DNA of 19,796 bases from NCBI GenBank assembly GCA_964390645.1, contig CAYMLL010000127.1:1-19796 (forward strand), read 5' to 3'. How positions within the stretch are numbered: the first letter of the stretch is position 1; each line of letters opens with the position of its first letter. This DNA comes from CAYMLL01 sp964390645 (GTDB lineage: Bacteria; Planctomycetota; UBA8108). Positions 7,601-14,700 of this stretch are shown here, one piece after another. The notes below the pieces were generated by a model that was not told the DNA's origin, searched no databases, and worked only from the letters and a program-made list of their open reading frames with translations. Position numbers and translations under genes: made by a program.

Positions 7601-9348
7601 TGGACTCCCGTGATCCCGAACGTCGCCTCCAGATCCTCCGGCGACTGCGCGACGACGACGTACTCGCCTGGACCGATGCTGTCCCCGGTCTGGAACTCGT
7701 AGCGGATGCCCTTGTCGAACGAGTAGCCCGCAAGGTCGATCGTCGTGTCCCCCTTGTTGAAGAGCTCGATGAACTCGCGCAGTCGTCTCTCCGGGGGATG
7801 GTAGTGGATCTCGTTGATGACGAGATCAGGGGTAGCCTCGACCTCGTTCGGAGCGTTCGGGGTGGACGTCGCGGAGATCCAGTCCGGGTTGCCCCCGTCA
7901 GGATAGCGCAGCTCGGACCATGCAGTGCCGACGAGATCCGGTGGCGCCTCGGTGTCGAAGGTCGCCGCCGCAGCGACGAGGCCGCTCGCCGTGACGAGGA
8001 AAACCCGCACCTCGGGTGCGGAAAGGTCGAACCCGCCCGTCGACTCGTCGACCGCGAGAAAGCCGCCCGGCGCAAGCACGCTGCCCGCGGGCAGCTCGTA
8101 GGGGTCCGGACGCTCGGGATCATCCGTGAGCAGGAATCCCGAGACATCGGCCGACGTCTCGCCGTGATTGTAGAGCTCCACGAAGCCCTCACCCACGCCC
8201 GGGTCGCGTCCGAGCTCGTTGAAGACAATCGGCGGGCGGGCACCGCCGTCCTCGTCGACGAGCCGCCGCCGGATCAACCGCGGCGCGTTGCTGAGGTCGG
8301 AGCTCCCGAGCGAGAAGTTGACCGCCAGGATCGAGATGAGGTTGTCGCCCGCGACGAGGGAGCCGCGGGAGATCGCGAAGAACTCCTCGTCGTTCGCCTC
8401 GTGCGACCCCGTCGACGTGTCGTCCCAGTCCAGCGACGCGTCGCAGTTCGCCGTCGCCACCTCGGCACCGTTGACGAAGGCGCAGAATCCGTCGTCATAG
8501 ACGATACCGAGGACGTACTCACCGGGCTGTGCGAGATCCTCCGCGGTCACCGTGAAGCGCTTGCGCATGGCGACGGTGGTGTAGCCGTTGCGCATGTCGT
8601 TCAGCTCCGTCGCGTCGTCACCGTCACCGTAGCCGATGCCGGTGACCCCCCGCTCCCAGCCCGCGTCGTCGAAAGCAGGCTCACGCCACGCGTTCGCTGG
8701 ATTCGAGAACGCCTCGTTGCCACGCTTGAATCGCCACTCTTCGCCGACGTCGAAGACCGTCGTCTCCTCGAAGCGAGGTCCGTCGTCCGGAAAGTTGCGG
8801 CGGCCCGGGCTACCGCCGAGCTCCGGGCTCCAGGTCCAGCTCTCCGGCTCGGACGAGTCGAGATCAGCGTCTCGCAGCACGAGACTGTGCCCCGTACCGT
8901 CGGGCGCGGTCGGCCACTTGCCCTCGTCCCGGAACCGAACGCTCTGCAGCTCGATCCCCGCTTGCGAGACCAGCGTGAGGCGCTCCCCGCTGCCGTCGAG
9001 CCGACCGACGAAGTTGCCGATCGCGTTGTCGATGCCGTAAGTCGCGCGGACGAGATCGACATCGGCACAGACGACCACCGTCGCGCCCTTGCCGAGCACG
9101 GTCGCCGCCGGGATCTCGAAAGCGACTCCACTGACGAACTGGTAGCCGGAGATGTCCTCCGGCGTAGTCGTGTCGTTCGCGAGCTCGATGAACTCCAGAC
9201 CGTCGTTGCCGCCGGCAGGGTTGTAGTGAATCTCCGAGATCACGACCGCACTCACCGGTGTCACGAACGCGAACACGCCAAGAGCTACAGCGCCGAGAGC
9301 GACGCGAAGAAGACGGGAATTCAACGGCGCTGATCGTGTGGCGCGCAA
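4600..9348 (-). CDS. Giant secreted LTD/CotH/TIG/dockerin-like protein
   Basis: Roughly 1580-residue exoprotein, numbered from the preferred TTG start at 9348. Order: Sec signal peptide (about 1-34); lamin-tail domain 1 (36-150, ISEIHYNP); beta-sandwich (195-365); lamin-tail domains 2 (375-505) and 3 (515-645, INEIHYHPP); jelly-roll resembling a carbohydrate-binding module (680-810); Ig-like domain (845-950); CotH domain (955-1285); IPT/TIG domain (1410-1495); dockerin-like EF-hand pair (1503-1575). The CotH segment carries GHNGYLSYDGNTGKWGILPF followed by D-M-D, so the aspartates expected for ATP/metal binding are present. CotH proteins are secreted atypical protein kinases best known from spore coats. 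The frame stays open to ATG 9408, but that start would give an overlong signal-peptide n-region, lacks a good ribosome site and would lie almost at the predicted transcript start. TTG 9348 has AGAGAGG 7 bases upstream. Substrate unknown. Confidence 0.88.
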   Translation of the reverse strand: MRATRSAPLNSRLLRVALGAVALGVFAFVTPVSAVVISEIHYNPAGGNDGLEFIELANDTTTPEDISGYQFVSGVAFEIPAATVLGKGATVVVCADVDLVRATYGIDNAIGNFVGRLDGSGERLTLVSQAGIELQSVRFRDEGKWPTAPDGTGHSLVLRDADLDSSEPESWTWSPELGGSPGRRNFPDDGPRFEETTVFDVGEEWRFKRGNEAFSNPANAWREPAFDDAGWERGVTGIGYGDGDDATELNDMRNGYTTVAMRKRFTVTAEDLAQPGEYVLGIVYDDGFCAFVNGAEVATANCDASLDWDDTSTGSHEANDEEFFAISRGSLVAGDNLISILAVNFSLGSSDLSNAPRLIRRRLVDEDGGARPPIVFNELGRDPGVGEGFVELYNHGETSADVSGFLLTDDPERPDPYELPAGSVLAPGGFLAVDESTGGFDLSAPEVRVFLVTASGLVAAAATFDTEAPPDLVGTAWSELRYPDGGNPDWISATSTPNAPNEVEATPDLVINEIHYHPPERRLREFIELFNKGDTTIDLAGYSFDKGIRYEFQTGDSIGPGEYVVVAQSPEDLEATFGITGVHGPYEGRLADGGENLRFVDPWDNPVDEVRYFDGGRWSEWADGRGSSLELIDARHDNSVASAWEASDEDGKSEWEELTYSVPAYRRSSQSELHLFLVERGRCLIDDISIRRGGGANHVRNGGFESNTSSWRIQGTHVDTRRVTWDSHSGNGSLELRASGKGDTGVNRIEADTSPALSNGPYDVVLWARWLRGSSLLIGHGEFTSGPWGGRPGPSTNLSGNTLGGKFRLTVPRNLGTPGAENSVTAKLRDETGSGNLGPVLSGVRHGPASPAPNAAITFEARVSDPDGVDTVTVRYRTRTPNGAFASADLLDNGQDGDRRAGDGIYGGQISGYATGTKVVFYVEAEDTRGATRRFPRDATSRTLLLQVQGPLDGSLDTARWVLDDARDSLLRGRPLHSNDLLDGTFVFNNDEVYYNIGARYRGSPWGRPGRSNFRIAFPKDDRFHRGRTAINLSSRGGSPNEGSAYFLVGRNGVMGSPAPTADYFWVRHYYNGASQGRHGLFQPVDGDYMTKWYGSGDHRVLKANGRLAFNDGGSRTGWDGASYTYMNDNTESYRAYFFHTIHQTLDDWEPFLALARVMDRGETSNASFDRQITGILDLEAWLRVISVRILIGGWDAFSIGNGHNGYLSYDGNTGKWGILPFDMDNSFGQSGFPFFPTADGDVARMMGRPWSRRVYFRILSELLDGYWNVRNVSPFLETLQRDVGIGTGGIRNFINARSGSVRSTINASVNAAFRIRTNSGDDFEIDEETVRLEGDAPVTVAQILVDQGGNGFVALEPTWVTQTRWRVDFELAREVTEFQFIGVDGSGETVETATITVTTTELSTDPDVSSWTPRSGDVMGGYEVTFTGRNLAEGTSVFFGEARAQTVDVDTPERVRVVAPRAAPPLPENGVVDIRFVLPDGSEVLLEDAFEYQGTLPDVFLRGDGNRDFVIDVSDPVQTLFHLYRGASLGCPDAADFDDSGALDLTDAVGLLDYIFRDGPSPAAPFPVVGVDPTADELICE

Positions 9349-9362
9349 AGCATGACCTCTCT
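9349..9362 (-). promoter_or_regulatory. Ribosome binding site favouring a TTG start at 9348
   Basis: Read on the minus strand, AGAGAGG is followed by 7 bases and then TTG at 9348, in frame with the giant exoprotein. This gives a compact signal peptide (about 16 residues before the hydrophobic core). An out-of-frame ATG (9352) lies between them and would encode only about ten residues ending at a TGA that overlaps another in-frame TTG (9324). Confidence 0.45.
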
Positions 9363-9416
9363 GGGATCGACGAGGAAGCCGGCCCCTCGCTGCATGGAAC
9401 TCGACCATGACCAGCG

Positions 9417-9446
9417 ATTCTAAGCGCCAGAGCCTGCCCTTGGCAG
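9417..9446 (-). promoter_or_regulatory. Candidate sigma-70 promoter for the LTD/CotH-TPR unit
   Basis: On the minus strand a -35-like CTGCCA (9446-9441, four of six consensus matches) is separated by 18 bases from a -10-like TAGAAT (9422-9417, five of six). Transcription would start near 9410, about 60 bases before the TTG start at 9348. It lies in the 153-base gap after the polyphosphate polymerase gene, so the two downstream genes could be transcribed independently of the upstream operon. The same stretch holds a small CTGCC/GGCAG hairpin (9434-9446) without a U-tract. Confidence 0.35.
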
Positions 9447-9501
9447 AACTTTGAGAGAGGTTTCGGGACAGACGCCCCGAGAGAGGTCCCGCGATCGCCG
9501 A

Positions 9502-10227
9502 CTACGCCGCGCGTCGGTCCATTTCCAGCGCTTCGATGCCGGCGCAGTACTTGGAGATGCGCTGCACCTGCGCGTCCATCGAGTTCAAGACGGTGCACAG
9601 CCAGCGCGGGATCACCTCGTTGAACTTCACCTCGAGCAGCACCATCGTCGATGGGAGGGCGTGGACACCGCGAAGCCGGTCCCTGGTGAGATCCAGGGAG
9701 AGGTTGCGGGCCCGTATGTTGCGGTCGAGCGTGATTCGCAGGTCACTCTTGTACTGATCGAAGAACGCCATGCGGTTGTACGNNNNNNNNNNGAGCTTGG
9801 GCTCGAAGTCGCCACGACGGGTGAGCAGGAACACCTCGTCGAACACCGGGTCCTTCCCGCCGCTGTATCGTCCGTTGACAACGTCGACCATGGTCTTCTG
9901 CGCGTCCTCGATCGAGAACCGGCAACGCCGCTTCTGCACGCTCAAATCGTAGCGCTGCTTGATCTCGACGAAGGCCTCGGTGGGATTGGCTCCGTACGTG
10001 CGCATCCGTACCTTCCGTCGGAACTTCTCGCCGTCGATCTTCTCCCAGTAACAATCGAGTCCGGGCGAGTCATAGTAGAGCGAAGCGACCTTGTAGAACC
10101 CGTCACCCTGAGCGTTCCTGTCCGTGTGGACGTGCGAGCTGATGGCGTCGACGAAGTCACGCGCAACCCGATGATGTAGCAAGTACTTCAACTCGAAGCG
10201 GTTGAACGTGCGGACATACTCACTCAT
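9502..10227 (-). CDS. VTC-domain polyphosphate polymerase (interrupted by N gap)
   Basis: This 241-codon gene encodes a stand-alone VTC domain of the triphosphate tunnel metalloenzyme fold, the fold of the catalytic core of yeast Vtc4, which makes polyphosphate from ATP. Tunnel-lining motifs are visible in order: FELKY (11-15, with E12 and K14), LYYDSP (50-55), KVRMRTYG (72-79, basic), FVEIKQR (86-92), YNRMAFFD (150-157), LRITLDRN (163-170), LLEVKFN (197-203, with metal-ligand-type E199) and the C-terminal RISKYCAG. There is no signal peptide or membrane segment, so it should be cytosolic and need a membrane partner. The ATG overlaps the stop of the upstream CotH gene by four bases (ATGA). 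The N gap at 9783-9792 replaces about three codons just before YNR. The frame is kept, so the gene is probably intact in the organism. Confidence 0.88.
   Translation of the reverse strand: MSEYVRTFNRFELKYLLHHRVARDFVDAISSHVHTDRNAQGDGFYKVASLYYDSPGLDCYWEKIDGEKFRRKVRMRTYGANPTEAFVEIKQRYDLSVQKRRCRFSIEDAQKTMVDVVNGRYSGGKDPVFDEVFLLTRRGDFEPKLXXXXYNRMAFFDQYKSDLRITLDRNIRARNLSLDLTRDRLRGVHALPSTMVLLEVKFNEVIPRWLCTVLNSMDAQVQRISKYCAGIEALEMDRRAA
9783..9792. other. Assembly gap (10 N)
   Basis: Ten undetermined bases inside the polyphosphate polymerase gene. The reading frame on both sides agrees if the missing length is 1 modulo 3. Spacing between the conserved proline and the tyrosine of YNR in the VTC family suggests the true gap is nearer 7 than 10 bases, so the N count may be a scaffolding placeholder. 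Confidence 0.98.
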
Positions 10228-12908
10228 CGCGCGTCCTCGATCATCACCAGGTCCACGATATCGATACGTCCTTCCGCCAGGGCGTCGGCGGGTGGCTCGA
10301 ACCGGGCGTCCACCTCACAGCGTACCAGGCGCAGCGAGGAACCGGAATCGAGGTTGACGTCCTTGACGTTCTGCGTCAGCTTGCAATCCACGAGGGAGCC
10401 TCGACCGCCACCGGAGTAACGCCAGTTCTTGTCGTACCCGGAAACGCCAACGCGGCAACCGAAAATCTCGACCCTGCGCAGGGTCGGGTCGGAACCGTCC
10501 TTGACGCCGATGCCCATCACGCAGTCGATGATCTTGCAATCGATGACCTCGGGGTTGGCCGACTCGCCGAAGCTGATCCCCTTGTCTCCCGCGTTACGCA
10601 CCGTATTGCGTTCCAGATCCACGTTCGCGGTCATCAGATCGATGCCGTCGTTGCGCGGCCGCTGGATGACCGTATCCGAGATCACGCCGTCGCTGATGTC
10701 GCAGTCGATGGCATCACCGTTGGCGCCCTCCACACGGCACCCCGCGATGCGCAGACCGCGGCATCGGCCGAAGCGTACGGTGTCGTCACCCGACAGATTG
10801 TCAGCAAACAAGCAGTTCTCGAGCACGACGCGGTCAGCATGGTGAGCGCTGAACATGCCGCTGTAATACACGTGCCGCAGCACCGCATCACTACCGCCGC
10901 GCATCGTGCTCCCCACGATACGACTGTCCGACGCCCCGGCCCCCTGCAGGATGAACGCGCCCCAGGGCTGCTCCGGATCGAGCCGCTCCACGGTAATGCG
11001 CGACAGGTCGACACGTGACTTCAGGACGATGGACACGCCAGGGCCGAGCAAAAAGCGCGTTCCCGGCTCGGCCTCGAACCTGTCCTTCTCCCTGATGACG
11101 AGTGTCCTGGTCAGTTCCACCGTGCCGCGAAAACGGTATTCGCGGGGCTCCGGCGGCACCGGAAAGCGCCACGGGTGAATCGAGAGCTCGGCGACGTAGC
11201 CGTTCGGCGCTCCCTCGTGAACGGAGACAGGGCCCCTACCGACAGTGCGGACGGCCCGCAACCCGGTCACACGCGGTGTCACGCCGCTGCGGTCCGCAAG
11301 CAGGAACGGGCTGCGCAGGTATGCCAGCCGCGTGTACATCCGGAACTGCGTGAACACGTCCTTGTTCTGTTCGCCGGGCTCGTGGTACGGCGCACGGAAG
11401 TCCCGACCGGTGTAGAGCGGGACGTCCTCCTCCTCGTCGACGTAGAGGGTGCTGCCGTCAGCTCGAACACCGAGCTCACGGTCACCGGGACTCACCGAGC
11501 CGTCGAAGTCACGGTCCTCCCAGAGACGCACTCCGTCCGCCGATGCGTCGAGCTCGAGGGCCTTCAAGCTCAGCGACGAAGCCGAGCGTGCGTAGGCAGC
11601 GAAGCCCCCGTCCTCGGGCTCGAATGCCAGGTCAGCCACGCCCAGCGTGGACCGAACAGTGTCGAGGCGCCCTGCAACCCTCGCCCGAACCCACTTCGCG
11701 TGGGCCTCGAACGCGTGACGATCCAGCGCCTCCCCGCTGTAAGACGTCAGGATCCGTTCGACCTCGGCGAAGAGCTTCGCCGGAACGTGGGCCTTCATGA
11801 ATCGTTCGTCCATCGCCCGGTGCATGCGATCGAGAAAGCGCGGATCGCGGCAGAGCTTGACGAACAGCGCGTTCGCGCTCGTCTCGACTCCGACACCCTC
11901 GGGAATCAGCACTTCGAGGTTCCAGAGGAGCCCCTCGAACTTCCCGGTGAGCGGACTGAAGTACAGCTTGTGGTTGTGGGCTCGATCCGTGTGCTGATCA
12001 CCGAGGTAGGAAAGCAGGCCGAAGTACGCGGCATAGTCGTCGTCGAGCAGCTCGTGCAGCCCGCCCCAGGACTGGAGCGAAGGATCGGCGATCAGATCCA
12101 GCAGCTCGGTCAGATGCGGGCGGTGCTCAACAGAGTACCGGTTGAAGCTGGACTTTTTCCGCCACAGGAAGGGATTCCAGAACAGGTCGTTGGAGCCCAG
12201 CTTTGCCTCGTTCGGAAAGGACAGCTCACCGTAGAACACGTCGCCCGGCATACGGCCGTACCGGCGAATCAGCGACTCGTCGATCTGCTCCTCCTGCAGG
12301 TACAGACCCTGGTCGATCCCGTTCAGGTACAGGTGAACGACCCGCGAACGCGAGGCGGGCAAACCGATCATGGAGGCGGCCATGAACGCAAGATGATCGG
12401 AGAGACGACCACCTTCCAGGGACGTCAGATTGATGACCCGGTAGCCGTCGATCAGCTCTCTCTGGCGTGTCTTGATCTTCCAGGTCTTCCGTCGAAAGAC
12501 GAAGTTCCCGAGATCCTGCCCTCGGTGGCGGACCTCGACTTGCTGAGAGACTCCGTTCTCGATTAGGTTGCCGCTGTGCCACCGTTCGCCCGATCCGGGA
12601 AGCGCGCTGGCCAACGAGTCCAGGACGTCACCACGGATTCTCAGGTCGTAGCGCCGCGCGGAACCAGGTTGGGGTGGAGAGAGGGGCAGATACGCTGTCG
12701 GGACAGGTCTTACCGCGGGGTTGAGCACGAGGCGGCTGATGACGTCGGCGCCGGCAACGCGAACGTTGCGGGTCAGGTAGCCGTGAAAGTTCTTGATCTC
12801 GACGTTGTAGAAGCTGGCGGCCGTGGCCACGACCAGGTAAACCACCACGCCCACGGCCGGAAGCGTGAGGATGAACACGTCCCGCAAGAGATGCCTCTGG
12901 CTTCGCAT
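10224..12908 (-). CDS. Membrane-anchored CotH-like protein with C-terminal beta-helix
   Basis: This 894-residue protein has an N-terminal membrane anchor (about 11-30), a CotH-like domain (about 120-425), a calcium-loop-like linker (DRDFDGSVSPGD, about 465-476) and a right-handed parallel beta-helix (about 590-865) with repeated short strands such as 'VVLENCLFADN' and 'LRIAGCRVEGANGDAIDC'. CotH signatures are the N-lobe 'VEVRHRG...KTWKIK' (124-145), 'LYLNGIDQGLYLQEEQ' (193-208) and 'HNHKLYFSPLTGKFEG' (311-326). The usual W-D-x-D is here W-N-L-E (329-332), so kinase activity is uncertain. Beta-helices of this type often bind or process polysaccharide or mediate adhesion. A GGAGGAG ribosome site embedded in the end of the upstream gene fixes the ATG at 12908; the gap is 3 bases. 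The 3' end overlaps the VTC gene by 4 bases. It probably acts outside the membrane. Confidence 0.85.
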   Translation of the reverse strand: MRSQRHLLRDVFILTLPAVGVVVYLVVATAASFYNVEIKNFHGYLTRNVRVAGADVISRLVLNPAVRPVPTAYLPLSPPQPGSARRYDLRIRGDVLDSLASALPGSGERWHSGNLIENGVSQQVEVRHRGQDLGNFVFRRKTWKIKTRQRELIDGYRVINLTSLEGGRLSDHLAFMAASMIGLPASRSRVVHLYLNGIDQGLYLQEEQIDESLIRRYGRMPGDVFYGELSFPNEAKLGSNDLFWNPFLWRKKSSFNRYSVEHRPHLTELLDLIADPSLQSWGGLHELLDDDYAAYFGLLSYLGDQHTDRAHNHKLYFSPLTGKFEGLLWNLEVLIPEGVGVETSANALFVKLCRDPRFLDRMHRAMDERFMKAHVPAKLFAEVERILTSYSGEALDRHAFEAHAKWVRARVAGRLDTVRSTLGVADLAFEPEDGGFAAYARSASSLSLKALELDASADGVRLWEDRDFDGSVSPGDRELGVRADGSTLYVDEEEDVPLYTGRDFRAPYHEPGEQNKDVFTQFRMYTRLAYLRSPFLLADRSGVTPRVTGLRAVRTVGRGPVSVHEGAPNGYVAELSIHPWRFPVPPEPREYRFRGTVELTRTLVIREKDRFEAEPGTRFLLGPGVSIVLKSRVDLSRITVERLDPEQPWGAFILQGAGASDSRIVGSTMRGGSDAVLRHVYYSGMFSAHHADRVVLENCLFADNLSGDDTVRFGRCRGLRIAGCRVEGANGDAIDCDISDGVISDTVIQRPRNDGIDLMTANVDLERNTVRNAGDKGISFGESANPEVIDCKIIDCVMGIGVKDGSDPTLRRVEIFGCRVGVSGYDKNWRYSGGGRGSLVDCKLTQNVKDVNLDSGSSLRLVRCEVDARFEPPADALAEGRIDIVDLVMIEDAR

Positions 12909-12911
12909 CCC

Positions 12912-14003
12912 CTAGCTCCTCCGCGGCTTCAGGTTGGCGCGCGCCTTGTCGATGATCGCGAGCGACTCGTCGGTCAACCTGCGTTCCGGACACGAGTAGA
13001 GAATCTCGAAATCCGTGGCCATGCCGATGTCGAGCCTCACGTCGAACTCCACGAAAGCCTCACGAGAGGAGTTCGGCTGGTGCAGGTGGCGCACGTCCTG
13101 CGGATCGAGCGCGAACTCCATCTGCTCGGCACCGATGCGGCACCGCAGCGCGTCGACGCGCAGATCACGGTAGACGTGCTCGAAGCGAAGCTGCACCGTG
13201 ATCACGTTGCTCGACGGCCAGTCGGCGAAAAGCTCGGCAGGACAGGAGATGACCTGGCGATTGCCGCGTGTCAGCCCGCGCGCCTCGAACTGACGGAAGA
13301 ACGTCCCGTGCTCTACAGGAATGCCCGCCCACCCCAGACTGTAGCGCTCCAGGACGCTCCGCGGAACAACCACCTTGACGACCGCCGAGGGTACCGCGCG
13401 CTGCTGGGCACGGGCAAACTGGTCCGCGACCCATACTACCTTCTCGAGGTCGGGCAACTCGGCGAGCACCAGGAGGTAAGCCTCGGTCACATCGATATGG
13501 TTGAGAGTCAGTCGGAAAGCCCGATCGAGCGATTTCGCCGCGGCCGACGAGCTGGCGCCTTTCTTCTCCGCGAGACCGCGCAGGTACCACGCACGATAAT
13601 GCAGAGGAACCCGTTCAGTCAGATCTCGCAACAACTTGATCGCGCGACGTGGCCGGTCAAGCCGCATGTGCAGGTCCGACAGAGTCTCGTGCGCTTCCAC
13701 GACCGCGTGCGTCTCGAGCTGACTACGCTGGACGTCCTTCGTGACCTCCAGGAAACGCTCGAGTCGCAGCTGAGCGTCGTCCATGTGACCGGCCCTGATA
13801 TCCTCGCGCGCGACCTTCACTTCCTCGAAAGAGTCATGATACGCGAGAGCACGAGCAACGACGGTGATACCAACGCCGTACCTGCCCGGAGTAGCGTAGG
13901 CGAAGAGGAGAAACCCGGCCCAGACCAGAGCGAGGATGCCGACGTACAGGATCGTGAGCAACCGCTGGTGACGCCATAGGAACAATCGCATGCGGCGTGC
14001 CAT
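12912..14003 (-). CDS. Membrane-anchored TPR-like protein of the CotH/VTC operon
   Basis: A 363-residue protein with a basic N-terminus (MARRMRLFLWRHQR) and a single hydrophobic helix (about 15-36), so most of it should lie outside the cytoplasm. Residues about 60-190 form helix pairs resembling tetratricopeptide repeats, for example 'HETLSDLHMRLDRPRRAIKL' and 'LRGLAEKKGASSSAAAKSLD'. The C-terminal half (about 205-340) looks like beta-rich sequence with no family I recognise. It sits 7 bases after the DUF4956 gene and 3 bases before the CotH/beta-helix gene, so it is part of the same transcript. Its likely role, by position only, is to link the membrane protein with the CotH protein. It is a smaller counterpart of the 729-residue TPR protein next to the other CotH gene. 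Confidence 0.75.
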   Translation of the reverse strand: MARRMRLFLWRHQRLLTILYVGILALVWAGFLLFAYATPGRYGVGITVVARALAYHDSFEEVKVAREDIRAGHMDDAQLRLERFLEVTKDVQRSQLETHAVVEAHETLSDLHMRLDRPRRAIKLLRDLTERVPLHYRAWYLRGLAEKKGASSSAAAKSLDRAFRLTLNHIDVTEAYLLVLAELPDLEKVVWVADQFARAQQRAVPSAVVKVVVPRSVLERYSLGWAGIPVEHGTFFRQFEARGLTRGNRQVISCPAELFADWPSSNVITVQLRFEHVYRDLRVDALRCRIGAEQMEFALDPQDVRHLHQPNSSREAFVEFDVRLDIGMATDFEILYSCPERRLTDESLAIIDKARANLKPRRS

Positions 14004-14010
14004 GAATCGA

Positions 14011-14700
14011 CTACATCGAGACGTTGGTGTGCCCGTGAATCAGCTGAGCGGTGACCGAATTGTCGATCGTCTGAACTTCGCTCAACAGCGCCTGCTCGCG
14101 AGCTCCCTTGCGGATCGTGACGCTGTATATGAGCTCCACGCGCCCCGATCCATCGCTGTCCACGGACAAGAGGTCCGCAGCCTGAAGGTGCTTGTAGAAG
14201 ACCTCGTTGAAGGCCGTCTTGTAGTCGAGCTTGTCGCCCGTCGTCAGCTTCAACAGCACCTCCATCATGGGCTTCGAGCCCACCTGGAATCGTGTCAGAC
14301 CGTAGATCATCGGACAGACCAGCAGCGTGAAGAGCATCGCGAGCGGCGTGTGCTGCGTGCCGCACGCCATCCCGATGGCCATCGCGAGGAAATAGAACGC
14401 GACGTCCCTGCTCTCCTTGACCGCGTTGCGGAAACGAATGATCGAGAGCGCGCCGACCAGACTGAACGCCCGCGCGATGTTCGTGCCGATGATCAGCATG
14501 ATCAACGAGACGACCACCGCCATGATGATCATCGTGTGCACCGTCGTCTGCGAGTAGGACGGGCCCTGGTGCGTGATTCGGTAGGTGTAACCGACGATGA
14601 GCGACAAGAAGAAGCTCACCAGCGTCGCCCGGATCATGACCAGCGGCTCGACCGAGTCGACAAACTCACTGCTTCCGAACAGGTTCTCGAAAATCCCCAT
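14011..14700 (-). CDS. DUF4956 integral membrane protein
   Basis: This 229-residue protein belongs to the DUF4956 family. Four or more hydrophobic segments occupy about residues 18-40, 52-76, 79-90, 99-114 and 118-137, and the family's signature, FSLVGALSIIRFRN, is at about 79-92. A soluble, probably cytosolic C-terminal domain of about 90 residues follows. DUF4956 genes are repeatedly found beside VTC-domain polyphosphate polymerases and CotH genes, and the function is not established. By analogy with the small membrane subunits of eukaryotic VTC complexes, it could carry polyphosphate across the membrane or anchor the polymerase; that is inference. It is the first gene of the four-gene operon and has a strong ribosome site, GGAGGAG, about 9 bases before ATG 14700. 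Confidence 0.88.
   Translation of the reverse strand: MGIFENLFGSSEFVDSVEPLVMIRATLVSFFLSLIVGYTYRITHQGPSYSQTTVHTMIIMAVVVSLIMLIIGTNIARAFSLVGALSIIRFRNAVKESRDVAFYFLAMAIGMACGTQHTPLAMLFTLLVCPMIYGLTRFQVGSKPMMEVLLKLTTGDKLDYKTAFNEVFYKHLQAADLLSVDSDGSGRVELIYSVTIRKGAREQALLSEVQTIDNSVTAQLIHGHTNVSM

Noticed and set aside
7441..9333. A 630-codon open frame on the plus strand
   Set aside because: It lies wholly opposite the LTD/CotH exoprotein gene. Its translation is arginine/valine/glutamate-rich with no domain, as expected for the antisense frame of a GC-rich gene.
9783..9792. Frameshift in the polyphosphate polymerase gene
   Set aside because: Both flanks read in the same frame with conserved VTC motifs, so the interruption is an assembly gap and not a mutation.
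4600..12908. Spore-coat function for the CotH proteins
   Set aside because: CotH takes its name from Bacillus spore coats, but the domain context here (lamin-tail, beta-helix, EF-hand tail) and the organism style do not suggest endospores.
11175..13979. Two plus-strand open frames of 463 and 467 codons
   Set aside because: They mirror the CotH/beta-helix and TPR-like genes, whose minus-strand frames have clear domains, anchors and operon spacing.
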